64,000 nt of DNA from Chitinophagaceae bacterium (GTDB lineage: Bacteria; Bacteroidota; Bacteroidia; Chitinophagales; Chitinophagaceae), in the NCBI GenBank assembly GCA_947488765.1, contig CANLAE010000001.1, positions 62,001 through 126,000 of the forward strand, in the 5' to 3' direction. Position numbers and translations under genes: made by a program. The notes under the pieces were generated by a model, which worked only from the letters and a program-made list of their open reading frames with translations, was not told the DNA's origin and searched no databases. Position 1 is the stretch's first letter, and each line of letters starts with the position of its first letter. Below are positions 52,912 through 60,733 of the stretch, piece after piece.

Positions 52912-53060
52912 GAATGTGCTGCACTAAGAATAAAATGTTTGACTAAAGTATTACATACAAATGATAAGATAGTTTTAGAATATTGTCATTCGTTTTTGGC
53001 AATGCAAAGTACTCAAATATTAAGACGATTTTTGTAATGTAGTTATTCATAAAAAAAATC

Positions 53061-53090
53061 TTGCAAATTTTATAAACAATACTACTTTTA
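53061..53090 (+). promoter_or_regulatory. Promoter of the arginine leader peptide and operon
   Basis: TTG (53061-53063), a 19-nt spacer and TACTTTTA (53083-53090, seven of eight -7 positions). The box ends nine bases before the leader ATG at 53100. Confidence 0.5.
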
Positions 53091-53099
53091 CGTTTCAAA

Positions 53100-53162
53100 A
53101 TGGAAAAGAATCAATTATATAAAACGCATTCTTATTTGCAACTGCTGCGACGTGGTTGCTGA
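53100..53162 (+). CDS. Candidate arginine leader peptide (ends LLRRGC)
   Basis: ATG at 53100 opens a 20-codon frame that ends in Leu-Leu-Arg-Arg-Gly-Cys and TGA. The Arg codons are CGA CGT; CGA looks uncommon in this AT-rich genome, where AGA dominates. It begins right after a promoter and sits at the head of the arginine operon (GNAT-argG-argC-argD). A hairpin overlaps its stop codon. The arrangement is that of an attenuation leader sensing charged tRNA-Arg (or a nascent-chain sensor); this is inference, as only two Arg codons are present. The terminal Gly-Cys could also matter. Confidence 0.55.
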   Translation: MEKNQLYKTHSYLQLLRRGC

Positions 53163-53194
53163 TAGGACGAGCAGTTGGCAATTGCCCCTATCAG
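53159..53194 (+). promoter_or_regulatory. Hairpin overlapping the leader stop codon
   Basis: CTGATAGG (53159-53166) pairs perfectly with CCTATCAG (53187-53194). The 20-nt loop holds a small GGC/GCC stem. The stem begins in the last leader codon and includes the stop, so ribosome position decides whether it can form. No T-run follows, so it is not a classical terminator. The gene start is 64 nt downstream. Confidence 0.55.
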
Positions 53195-53257
53195 TGAAAT
53201 TCTCCCACAACATTTTAGCAATGCCAATTTTTCATTCTTTATTTAATTATTCAACCC

Positions 53258-53944
53258 TTGGAAATCAACAATATTATTATTCGTGTGGCTACAACCCTTG
53301 ATACGCACTACGCCAAACGCATTACCGACGAAATGGAAGCAAGTGCCAAAGCAAGGGGAACCGGTATTGCTAAAAGAACACCCGAATATGTTGCTACCAA
53401 AATATTAGAAGACAAAGCAGTGATTGCCGTTACTAATACCGGACAATGGGTGGGCTTTTGTTATATTGAAGCCTGGCAACATGGTGCTTTTGTTGCAAAC
53501 AGCGGTTTAATTGTTGCTCCCGAATATAGAAAAAGCGGTATCGCCAAATTGATTAAGAAAAAAATATTTGAACTGAGCAGGGAAAAATATCCGAACAGTA
53601 AAATATTTGGACTGACAACGGGATTAGCTGTCATGAAAATCAACAGCGAACTGGGTTACGAGCCGGTAACTTACAGTGAATTAACCAACGATGAAGAGTT
53701 TTGGGCAGGTTGTAAAAGCTGCGTGAACTATGATATTTTGATGAGCAAGGAAAGAAAAAATTGTATGTGTACGGCAATGTTATTTGATCCCGCAGATCAT
53801 TACGAACCAAAAGAAACAAAAGCATATTTTGAAAAGAAACGAAAAGTGTTTGAAAGATTACAACGGCTGAAAGAAAAAAACTTTTTGAAACGTTTCATTA
53901 AAAAAGAAGATGGCAAAGGCGTTATAAAAAGAAAATCTTTGTAA
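53258..53944 (+). CDS. GNAT-family acyltransferase of the arginine operon (candidate N-acylglutamate synthase)
   Basis: A 228-residue GNAT protein starting at TTG 53258; homology reaches the first residues (IIIRVATTLDTHYAKRITDEMEASAKARGTGIAKRT), and the next ATG is too far in. The acetyl-CoA loop region is SGLIVAPEYRKSGIAKLIKKKIF, followed by LTTGLAVMKINSELGYEPV. The C-terminal half has Cys residues (CKSCVNYD, KNCMCTAMLFDP) and a basic tail. As first gene of the operon before argG and argC, it probably makes N-acetyl- or N-succinylglutamate, a step for which a separate argA/argJ is not seen here. Confidence 0.8.
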   Translation: MEINNIIIRVATTLDTHYAKRITDEMEASAKARGTGIAKRTPEYVATKILEDKAVIAVTNTGQWVGFCYIEAWQHGAFVANSGLIVAPEYRKSGIAKLIKKKIFELSREKYPNSKIFGLTTGLAVMKINSELGYEPVTYSELTNDEEFWAGCKSCVNYDILMSKERKNCMCTAMLFDPADHYEPKETKAYFEKKRKVFERLQRLKEKNFLKRFIKKEDGKGVIKRKSL

Positions 53945-53965
53945 ATATATTTTTATTGAAACATA

Positions 53966-54082
53966 CAGCTGAATTGAAACCTGCGTTAGGGATTGTAATG
54001 GAAAGCCCGTATGGCTGCATCGGCCAACGGACTTGGAATGAAAAGCCCGACCCCGCACCACGTGGGAACGCCCAAACAATTG
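53966..54082 (+). repeat. GC-rich structured element in the arginine operon
   Basis: This ~117-nt stretch between the GNAT gene and argG is clearly more GC-rich than its surroundings. It has two copies of AAAGCCCG (about 54002 and 54041), and short stems such as GGC/GCC and CCAA/TTGG. It ends with a CCACGTGG palindrome and GGGAACGCCC. I recall similar sequence with the start CCTGCGTTAGGGATTGTAA from other Chitinophagaceae genomes as an interspersed element, but cannot confirm this here. It has no open frame of note. Confidence 0.55.
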
Positions 54083-54118
54083 TTGACTAAAAAAATTGGT
54101 AAGTATAAATTTATTTAG

Positions 54119-55321
54119 ATGAGTAAAAAAGTTGTCTTAGGATTTTCAGGCGGATTGGATACGAGTTTTTGTGTAAAATATTTGTCGGAAGACATGGGTT
54201 ATGAAGTGCATAGTATTGTGGTAAATACAGGTGGATTTTCTGATGAAGAATTAGTACAAATTGAAGCACATGCCTACAAGTTGGGGGTGCAATCGCATAC
54301 TGCCGTAAATGCTGTAAAGCCATACTACGACAGCATTTTGAAGTATTTGGTTTTTGGAAATGTACTGAAAAATAATATGTATCCACTAAGCGTAAGTGCC
54401 GAAAGATTGGCGCAGGCTTTACACATTGCAGCACATGTAAAAAAGCTGGAAGCCAATGCTGTTGCGCATGGCAGCACAGGTGCAGGAAATGATCAGGTAC
54501 GATTTGATATGGTGTTTCATATTGAAATTCCGGGAGTAGAAATTATAACACCAATTCGTGATTTGCAATTGAGTAGAGAAGCGGAGATTGAGTATTTGAA
54601 AGGTAAAAATGTAGACATGAATTTTGAGAAGTCTGCCTATTCTATCAACAAAGGATTGTGGGGTACAAGTGTTGGCGGGAAAGAAACATTGAGTAGCAAA
54701 GGCGTTTTACCGGAAGCGGCATGGCCTACACAAATTACAAAGCATGGCGAAGAAGAAGTAACCTTATATTTTGAAAAAGGAGAGTTGAAAAAAGTGAATA
54801 GTGTTGCGTTCAATCATCCAACGGAAGCGATACAATATTTACAATCAATTGCCGGCGCTTATGCAATAGGAAGGGATATACACGTTGGCGATACAATTAT
54901 TGGCATTAAAGGAAGAGTAGGATTTGAAGCTGCTGCGCCAATGGTCATTATTAAAGCACACCATGCATTAGAGAAACATGTATTAACCAAATGGCAATTG
55001 CAGTGGAAAGATACATTGTCACAGTTTTATGGCAACTGGCTGCATGAAGGACAAATATTGGATCCTGTGATGAGAGATATTGAAGCATACTTGCAACAAA
55101 GCCAGCAAAATGTAACCGGCGAAGTGTTTGTTCAATTACAACCATACCGATTTCAGATTTTAGGAATTGCAAGTGTGCATGATTTGATGAGTGCCAAATT
55201 TGGAAAATATGGCGAAATGAATACAGGATTTACAGGAGCGGATGTAAGAGGCTTCAGTAAACTTTTTGGTAATCAAACTTCCATTTATCATCAGGTAAAT
55301 AAAACAACACATGAAGATTAA
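54119..55321 (+). CDS. argG: Argininosuccinate synthase
   Basis: A 400-residue enzyme that joins citrulline and aspartate with ATP to give argininosuccinate. The N-terminal ATP-pyrophosphatase loop is GFSGGLDTS (8-16), followed by HGSTGAGNDQVRFD and ITPIRDLQLSREAEIEYL. The C-terminal part has YSINKGLWGTSVGGKET and VYDLM-like ASVHDLMSAKFGKYGE. Its last 11 nt overlap the start of argC, indicating translational coupling. The 174-nt gap to the GNAT gene holds the GC-rich element. Confidence 0.96.
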   Translation: MSKKVVLGFSGGLDTSFCVKYLSEDMGYEVHSIVVNTGGFSDEELVQIEAHAYKLGVQSHTAVNAVKPYYDSILKYLVFGNVLKNNMYPLSVSAERLAQALHIAAHVKKLEANAVAHGSTGAGNDQVRFDMVFHIEIPGVEIITPIRDLQLSREAEIEYLKGKNVDMNFEKSAYSINKGLWGTSVGGKETLSSKGVLPEAAWPTQITKHGEEEVTLYFEKGELKKVNSVAFNHPTEAIQYLQSIAGAYAIGRDIHVGDTIIGIKGRVGFEAAAPMVIIKAHHALEKHVLTKWQLQWKDTLSQFYGNWLHEGQILDPVMRDIEAYLQQSQQNVTGEVFVQLQPYRFQILGIASVHDLMSAKFGKYGEMNTGFTGADVRGFSKLFGNQTSIYHQVNKTTHED

Positions 55322-56288
55322 AGCCGGAATTATTGGTGCTGCAGGATATACAGGCGGAGAATTGATTCGAATATTGATCAATCATCCAAATGTTGCTATT
55401 GCATTTGCACAAAGCAAGAGCAATGCAGGAAAATATTGTTATGAAGTTCATGGCGATTTAATTGGAAGTACAGAATTGGTTTTTGCGGCACAACACCACT
55501 TTGATATTGATGTAATTTTTTTGTGTGCCGGACATGGTGAGGGGAAAAAATTTGTAACAGAAAATGATATTCCGGCCCATGTGAAAGTAATTGATATTGG
55601 CAATGATTTTAGATTACAAGCTGATGCACATTGCAATGGAAGAACATTTATTTATGGCTTACCGGAAATAAACAGGACGCAAATTAAAACTGCCAACAGT
55701 ATTGCCAATCCGGGTTGTTTTGCAACGGCTATTCAACTGGGTTTACTGCCTTTGGCAAAAGCAGGATTATTGCAGGAAGTATATACCACGGGCATAACAG
55801 GAAGCACAGGTGCGGGACAAAGCTTAAGTGCCACTTCACATTTTAGTTGGAGAGCAAATAATATACAGGCTTATAAAACATTGTCGCACCAACACTTGGG
55901 AGAAATTGGTGAGACTTTATTGCAATTGCAACACAATAAAAATATTGCGGTGAATTTTGTTCCCTGGAGGGGCGATTTCACCAGGGGTATTTTTGTAAGC
56001 TCAACAGTAGATTGTGATTTATCTGCTGAAGCATTGAATGAAATGTACACATCGTTTTATGCCGAATATTTTTTTACAATGGTTAGCAAACTCCCTATTC
56101 ATTTAAAGCAAGTTGTTAACACCAATAAGTGTGTGATACAATTGGGAAAAGTTGGCAACAAACTAGTAATACATTCTGCGATAGATAATTTATTGAAAGG
56201 TGCATCGGGACAAGCAGTTCAGAATATGAATTTGATGTTTGGGCTGGAGGAGTCTGCGGGACTTAATTTGAAAGCGGTGGGGTTTTGA
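55311..56288 (+). CDS. argC: N-acetyl-gamma-glutamyl-phosphate reductase
   Basis: A 325-residue enzyme for the NADPH-dependent reduction of N-acyl-glutamyl phosphate. The Rossmann start is KAGIIGAAGYTGGELIRIL. The catalytic Cys136 is in NPGCFATAIQLGLLPL; next come GITGSTGAGQSLS, and the His-containing TLSHQHLGEIGETL. The tail QAVQNMNLMFGLEESAGL is typical. The start overlaps the end of argG by 11 nt. In Bacteroides the succinyl pathway is used; which acyl group is used here cannot be told. Confidence 0.96.
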   Translation: MKIKAGIIGAAGYTGGELIRILINHPNVAIAFAQSKSNAGKYCYEVHGDLIGSTELVFAAQHHFDIDVIFLCAGHGEGKKFVTENDIPAHVKVIDIGNDFRLQADAHCNGRTFIYGLPEINRTQIKTANSIANPGCFATAIQLGLLPLAKAGLLQEVYTTGITGSTGAGQSLSATSHFSWRANNIQAYKTLSHQHLGEIGETLLQLQHNKNIAVNFVPWRGDFTRGIFVSSTVDCDLSAEALNEMYTSFYAEYFFTMVSKLPIHLKQVVNTNKCVIQLGKVGNKLVIHSAIDNLLKGASGQAVQNMNLMFGLEESAGLNLKAVGF

Positions 56289-56290
56289 GT

Positions 56291-56720
56291 GGTAAGTATT
56301 AAGTTATAAATATGCAGAATTATAAGGACTTAAAAGTATGGGAGAAATCACATTCATTTACTTTACAAGTTTATGCTGCTACGAAAGATTTTCCTAAAGA
56401 AGAAATGTATAGTTTGACCAATCAAATTCGGAGATCTGCATCTTCAATTGCGGCGAATATTGCCGAAGGTTGTGGTAAAAAAAGTAATCTTGAATTTGCA
56501 CATTTCTTGAATATAGCTTTGGGGTCGGCAAACGAATCTGAATATTTTTTATTGTTATCAAAAGATTTAAAATATTTATCTGAAGAAAATTATGTTGCAT
56601 TGTTTTTGTTGATCAATGAAATAAAAGCAATGCTGATAAAACTTATCAATAAAGTAAGACCTTGAACTAGTATTTTAAACTTACACCCTATAACCAACAA
56701 CCTATAACTTATAACTTACC
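56291..56720. repeat. Inverted repeats flanking the four-helix-bundle gene
   Basis: GGTAAGTATTAAGTTAT (56291-56307) and ATAACTTATAACTTACC (56704-56720) are inverted copies matching at 15 of 17 positions. They begin just after the argC stop and end 18 nt before argD, bracketing the S23-like gene. The right side also has tandem CCTATAAC-like repeats (56687-56712). This looks like the boundaries of an inserted cassette. Confidence 0.5.
56312..56665 (+). CDS. Four-helix bundle protein (S23/23S rRNA intervening-sequence family)
   Basis: A 117-residue all-helical protein: YKDLKVWEKSHSFTLQVYAATKDFPKEEMYSLTNQIRRSASSIAANIAEGCGKKSNLEFAHFLNIALGSANESEYFLLLSKDL. This is the S23-like family first seen in intervening sequences of 23S rRNA genes; its fold is also that of Avd proteins of diversity-generating retroelements. 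Function unknown. It separates argC from argD, is unrelated to arginine synthesis, and is framed by inverted repeats, so it is likely a later insertion. Confidence 0.9.
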   Translation: MQNYKDLKVWEKSHSFTLQVYAATKDFPKEEMYSLTNQIRRSASSIAANIAEGCGKKSNLEFAHFLNIALGSANESEYFLLLSKDLKYLSEENYVALFLLINEIKAMLIKLINKVRP

Positions 56721-56738
56721 GCCTACAACTTCTCAACC

Positions 56739-57881
56739 ATGAAACTATTCGACGTATATCCATTGAACAACATTACTATTACAAAAGCAAGTGGCAGTTA
56801 TGTTTGGGACGACAATCAAGTGAAATATTTAGACATGTATGGGGGTCATGCTGTGATAAGTATTGGTCATACACATCCGCATTGGGTAAAAAGTATTGAA
56901 GAACAATTACATGAAATTGCATTTTATTCTAACTCTGTAATTATTCCGATACAACAACAATTGGCAGATACATTGGGAAGGGTAAGTGGAAAAGATACCT
57001 ATCAATTATTTTTATGCAATAGTGGTGCAGAAGCCAATGAAAATGCGTTGAAGCTTGCAAGTTTTCACAATGGCAAAAAGAAAATTGTTGCTTTTAGCAA
57101 ATCATTTCATGGTCGTACTTCTTTGGCTGTTGCAGCAACGGATAATAAAAATATTGTTGCGCCGGTAAATGAAACAGACAATATTATTTTTCTTCCTTTT
57201 AACGATGAAAATGCTTTGCAACAATGCTTTGAGCAATATGGTAATGAAATTACTGCCATAATTATTGAAGGCATTCAGGGAGTTGGTGGTATTAATGTTG
57301 CCAATAACTCTTTCTTACAGCTGATCAGAAATTTGTGTGATACATACAATGCTGTGTATATTGCAGATAGCGTACAATGTGGTTATTGCCGCAGCGGCAA
57401 GTTTTTTGCACATGATTATGCTGGTGTAAATGCTGATATTTATTCAATGGCAAAAGGTATGGGTAATGGTTTTCCGATTGGTGGTATTTTAATTGCTCCA
57501 CACTTACAAGCAAAGCATGGAATGTTGGGTACTACTTTTGGTGGCAACCACTTGGCATGTGCGGCAGCACTCGCTGTTTTGGAAGTAATTGAAACGGAAA
57601 AACTCATGCACAATGCAAACGAATTGGGAGCGTATTTAATGGAGCAATTGATTGCAATTGAAGGGCTTCAAAATATTCGTGGCAGAGGATTGATGATTGG
57701 TTTTGATTTGAGTGATGAACTGAAAGATTTAAAAAAACAATTATTATTTGGACAAAACATTTTTACTGGCGAAGCCAAACCAAATGTAATTCGTTTGTTA
57801 CCATCACTCGCCATTACTAAAATGCAAATTGATGAGTTTTTGGAAGGATTAAAAAATGCAATTAAGGTAATTCAGGGATAA
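56739..57881 (+). CDS. argD: Acetyl/succinylornithine aminotransferase
   Basis: A 380-residue class III PLP aminotransferase. Motifs: MYGGHAVISIGHTHP, FLCNSGAEANENALKLA, SKSFHGRTSLA, IADSVQCGYCRSGKFF (Asp210 binds the PLP ring nitrogen; Ser takes the place of the usual Glu in DEVQ), Lys239 in SMAKGMGNGFPIGG, and TTFGGNHLACAAALAVLE. It converts N-acyl-glutamate semialdehyde to N-acylornithine. It is the last gene of the cluster here; argF, argB and argH are not present, and the ars operon converges 23 nt downstream. Confidence 0.92.
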   Translation: MKLFDVYPLNNITITKASGSYVWDDNQVKYLDMYGGHAVISIGHTHPHWVKSIEEQLHEIAFYSNSVIIPIQQQLADTLGRVSGKDTYQLFLCNSGAEANENALKLASFHNGKKKIVAFSKSFHGRTSLAVAATDNKNIVAPVNETDNIIFLPFNDENALQQCFEQYGNEITAIIIEGIQGVGGINVANNSFLQLIRNLCDTYNAVYIADSVQCGYCRSGKFFAHDYAGVNADIYSMAKGMGNGFPIGGILIAPHLQAKHGMLGTTFGGNHLACAAALAVLEVIETEKLMHNANELGAYLMEQLIAIEGLQNIRGRGLMIGFDLSDELKDLKKQLLFGQNIFTGEAKPNVIRLLPSLAITKMQIDEFLEGLKNAIKVIQG

Positions 57882-57904
57882 GCTTTTGAACAGAGCAGCA
57901 TTTT

Positions 57905-58297
57905 TTAGAGATGCATTAACAACTGCTGTACCTGATGTTTTATATAATCTCTTACTTCATTAAAAGCTGTAGGTTCCATGTTTTTGGGATCAGGAATACG
58001 CCAATCTACAAATTTTTTTGCCGGCATCCAGGGACAAGCATCACCACAACCCATTGTTACTACTACATCAAATGGAGCAAAGGTTTTTACCTCTTCTAAA
58101 CTTTTACTGTCATGTGTGCTCAGATCATAGCCAAGTTCTTTCATTGCTGCAATTGCTTTTGGATTTACAATTCCACTTGGTTTGCTTCCTGCACTATAAG
58201 CTTCAATATTTTCACCGCCTAATATTGTTGCAAATGCCTGACTCATTTGACTTCTATTGCTATTTTCAATACAAACAAAAAGTAATTTCTTTTTCAT
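57905..58297 (-). CDS. arsC: Arsenate reductase, thioredoxin-coupled low-MW phosphatase type
   Basis: A 130-residue protein with the PTP-like loop CIENSNRS (Cys9-x5-Arg15) and the redox pair in TMGCGDACPWMP, as in S. aureus-type ArsC. It reduces arsenate to arsenite in the cytoplasm with thioredoxin. Last gene of the ars operon, 12 nt after acr3. The length and DWRIPDPKNMEP motif are normal. Confidence 0.92.
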   Translation of the reverse strand: MKKKLLFVCIENSNRSQMSQAFATILGGENIEAYSAGSKPSGIVNPKAIAAMKELGYDLSTHDSKSLEEVKTFAPFDVVVTMGCGDACPWMPAKKFVDWRIPDPKNMEPTAFNEVRDYIKHQVQQLLMHL

Positions 58298-58309
58298 GAT
58301 TTTAAAAAA

Positions 58310-59380
58310 TTAAGATTGATTTAAAAAGTATTTTTTTCTGAACCAAAAAGCAAGATTTACTAATGCAATTAATGCAGGCACTTCTACCAAAGGTCCAATT
58401 ACGCCTGCAAAAGCCTCACCGCTATTGATTCCAAATACACCAATTGCCACTGCAATCGCCAATTCAAAATTGTTGCCTGTTGCAGTAAATGCAATGGAAG
58501 TAGCACGTGAATAATCTGCGCCAAAATATTTGCCTAAGAAAAAACTAATAACAAACATAATTGTAAAATAAATAACCAAAGGAATGGCAATAAGCACCAC
58601 ATCTTTTGGAATTTGAACAATCAATTCTCCTTTCAAACTGAACATTACCAATATTGTAAATAACAATGCGATTAAAGTAATTGGGGAAATGAAAGGAACA
58701 TATTTTTTTTGAAACCATTCCTCACCTTTCCATTTTATCAATGCATATCTGCTAATAATGCCTGCTGCAAATGGGATACCTAAATAGATGCCAACTGTTT
58801 TTGCAATTGATGCAATTGTAATATTTACAGCCAACCCTTTTAAACCAAAAATTGGAGGTAAAACTGTTATAAAAACGTAAGCATAAACGCTAAAAAAGAA
58901 TACTTGAAAAATACTGTTCAATGCAATTAATCCTGCTGCATATTCTCTATTGCCTTCTGCCAAGTCGTTCCAAACAACTACCATTGCAATACAACGAGCA
59001 AGACCAATCAAAATCAAGCCTATCATGTATTCGGGATAAGATTGCAAAAAAATAATGGCTAATAAAAACATTAATATTGGACCAACAATCCAATTTAAAA
59101 AAAGCGATATGCCCAAGACTTTTGTGTTTTGAAATACTTTTCCCATTTGCTCATACTTAACTTTTGCTAATGGCGGATACATCATTAAGATTAATCCAAT
59201 TGCTAAAGGAATATTGGTTGTTCCCGAAGAGATTGAATTAATAAATAAGGATGACTTAGGATAAAAATAACCAATACCAACGCCTATAGCCATTGCTAAA
59301 AATATCCATAGCGTTAAATACCGATCTAAGAAACTTAATTGCTTTCTGTTGGTTGTTGGTGTGCAGTTATTGGCAGACAT
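58310..59380 (-). CDS. ACR3-family arsenite efflux transporter
   Basis: A 356-residue inner-membrane protein of ten helices: [25 protein letters not shown] at the start, the conserved Cys in [37 protein letters not shown], and the conserved Glu in [20 protein letters not shown]. These are the arsenite-binding Cys and Glu of ACR3. It exports As(III) made by ArsC. It lies between arsM (18 nt) and arsC (12 nt) in one operon. Confidence 0.95.
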   Translation of the reverse strand: MSANNCTPTTNRKQLSFLDRYLTLWIFLAMAIGVGIGYFYPKSSLFINSISSGTTNIPLAIGLILMMYPPLAKVKYEQMGKVFQNTKVLGISLFLNWIVGPILMFLLAIIFLQSYPEYMIGLILIGLARCIAMVVVWNDLAEGNREYAAGLIALNSIFQVFFFSVYAYVFITVLPPIFGLKGLAVNITIASIAKTVGIYLGIPFAAGIISRYALIKWKGEEWFQKKYVPFISPITLIALLFTILVMFSLKGELIVQIPKDVVLIAIPLVIYFTIMFVISFFLGKYFGADYSRATSIAFTATGNNFELAIAVAIGVFGINSGEAFAGVIGPLVEVPALIALVNLAFWFRKKYFLNQS

Positions 59381-59398
59381 AGTTGAATTTAATTTTTT

Positions 59399-60250
59399 TT
59401 AGCAACAGCCACCACCAGGGGTGCAAATTGTGTTTTTTTCAACCAACGGCTTTTCAGCAAATACAGTGATACTATATATTCCTGTATCGCCTTGTTTAAA
59501 ATGATTGAGTTCTTCAGTGCTCAAATAATTATTTAAAATATCATCAGGAATTACAATAGGTTTTTCTTTTTGAATTACAACATTGATAAAGCCATTTGCA
59601 TGTATTAATTCGATATAAACTTCTTTTTGTATTGCGCCACTAATGCATCCGGCATACATTTCTGCATCTTTTCGTAATGCTTCCGGAAGGTTACCAACCA
59701 ATACAACATCAGAAATACTAAAGTGACCTCCAGGTTTTAATATCCGAAAAATTTCTTTCATTACCCCATTTTTATTAGGCACAAGATTCAATACACAATT
59801 ACTTACAACTACGTCTGCAATATTTGAGGTTAATGGCATTTTTTCTATATCTCCTTGTCTGAATTCTACATTATTTAATCCCCTCACTTCTGCATTGTAT
59901 CTTGCTTTCTCAATCATTGCCGGTGTGAAATCTATTCCAATTACCTTACCTATATTGCCGGTTTCAGCCCTTGCTATAAATGCATCATTGCCAGCTCCAC
60001 TTCCCAAATCCACCACAACATCTCCTTGTTTTATTTTAGCAAATTGTGTTGGTAAGCCACATCCCAGACCCAAGTCTGCATCGGGGTTATAGCCTTGAAG
60101 CGAAGTATAATCATCGCTCATAATGTTGTATACTTCTGTGCTACATCCCCCTGCACCACAACAAGATGATTGATTGATCGCTTTATCTTGTAATGCAATT
60201 TCACTGTATTTATCTTGTACTATTTTTTTTAATTCTATTTCTGTAGGCAT
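59399..60250 (-). CDS. arsM: Arsenite S-adenosylmethionine methyltransferase
   Basis: A 283-residue SAM-dependent methyltransferase. The SAM motif is VVVDLGSGAGNDAF, with IGIDFTPAMI and the As(III)-binding Cys64 (LGLGCGLP), Cys152 (VVSNCVLNL) and Cys202 (YAGCISG), the complete set of ArsM. Extra Cys clusters lie near the N-terminus (SSCCGAGGC) and at the end (CTPGGGCC), possibly extra arsenic-binding sites. It methylates arsenite to mono- and dimethyl forms. Second gene of the ars operon, 36 nt after arsR. Confidence 0.95.
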   Translation of the reverse strand: MPTEIELKKIVQDKYSEIALQDKAINQSSCCGAGGCSTEVYNIMSDDYTSLQGYNPDADLGLGCGLPTQFAKIKQGDVVVDLGSGAGNDAFIARAETGNIGKVIGIDFTPAMIEKARYNAEVRGLNNVEFRQGDIEKMPLTSNIADVVVSNCVLNLVPNKNGVMKEIFRILKPGGHFSISDVVLVGNLPEALRKDAEMYAGCISGAIQKEVYIELIHANGFINVVIQKEKPIVIPDDILNNYLSTEELNHFKQGDTGIYSITVFAEKPLVEKNTICTPGGGCC

Positions 60251-60286
60251 CGTTTTATTTTTAAAAGTTAGAAAACAATCAATTTA

Positions 60287-60622
60287 TTAACAACATTTTT
60301 GTTCACGCTTTTCATTTAAGTTACAAAATAAAAAATTGAGATTTACTTGTAATTTTTCAACGGCTTTCCAATTAATACAATAGCAACTTTTTGTGCCTTG
60401 TATGTTTCCTTTAATAAAACCTGCATCTTTTAATGCCTTTAAATGTTGGCTTACAGTTGCCTGAGCCAAAGGCAATACCTCTACAATTTCACCACAAACA
60501 CATTCATTACGATTGGCTAATATTTTTAAGATTGCAATTCGTGCAGGATGTGAAATTGCTTTTGCAAACGCAGCTAAATCTTGTTCTTTTTTACTAAATG
60601 ATTCTGTTTTGTGTATTGCCAT
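60287..60622 (-). CDS. arsR: ArsR-family metalloregulatory repressor
   Basis: A 111-residue winged-helix repressor: ISHPARIAILKILANRNECVCGEIVEVLPLAQATVSQHLKALKDAGFIKG. The arsenite-binding pair is Cys41-x-Cys43 (ECVCGEI, in place of ELCVCDL); further Cys occur at SCYCINW and in the C-terminal EQKCC. It is expected to repress the operon until As(III) binds. First gene of the operon; a 15-bp inverted repeat lies 41 nt upstream of the start. Confidence 0.92.
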   Translation of the reverse strand: MAIHKTESFSKKEQDLAAFAKAISHPARIAILKILANRNECVCGEIVEVLPLAQATVSQHLKALKDAGFIKGNIQGTKSCYCINWKAVEKLQVNLNFLFCNLNEKREQKCC

Positions 60623-60662
60623 TTATTTATCGTATTTATACAATGATGTAAAAGTAAAAAAA

Positions 60663-60700
60663 ATACTTTAATAATCGCATTTTTACGATTATTAAAGTAT
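60663..60700. promoter_or_regulatory. Likely ArsR operator, perfect 15-bp inverted repeat
   Basis: ATACTTTAATAATCG (60663-60677) and CGATTATTAAAGTAT (60686-60700) are exact complements with an 8-nt spacer. Its inner TAATCG-N8-CGATTA part resembles the imperfect dyads bound by ArsR proteins. It lies just upstream of a -7-like TACTTTTA on the minus strand. It could also serve as a terminator for the AIM24 gene only if transcribed that far. Confidence 0.7.
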
Positions 60701-60733
60701 CATTAATTTGTTAATTTTTAAAAAATGGACTGC

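Noticed and set aside
56680-56738. Possible CRISPR-like or satellite repeat (CCTATAAC units)
   Set aside because: Only two or three short degenerate units without spacers; better explained as the low-complexity end of the S23 cassette.
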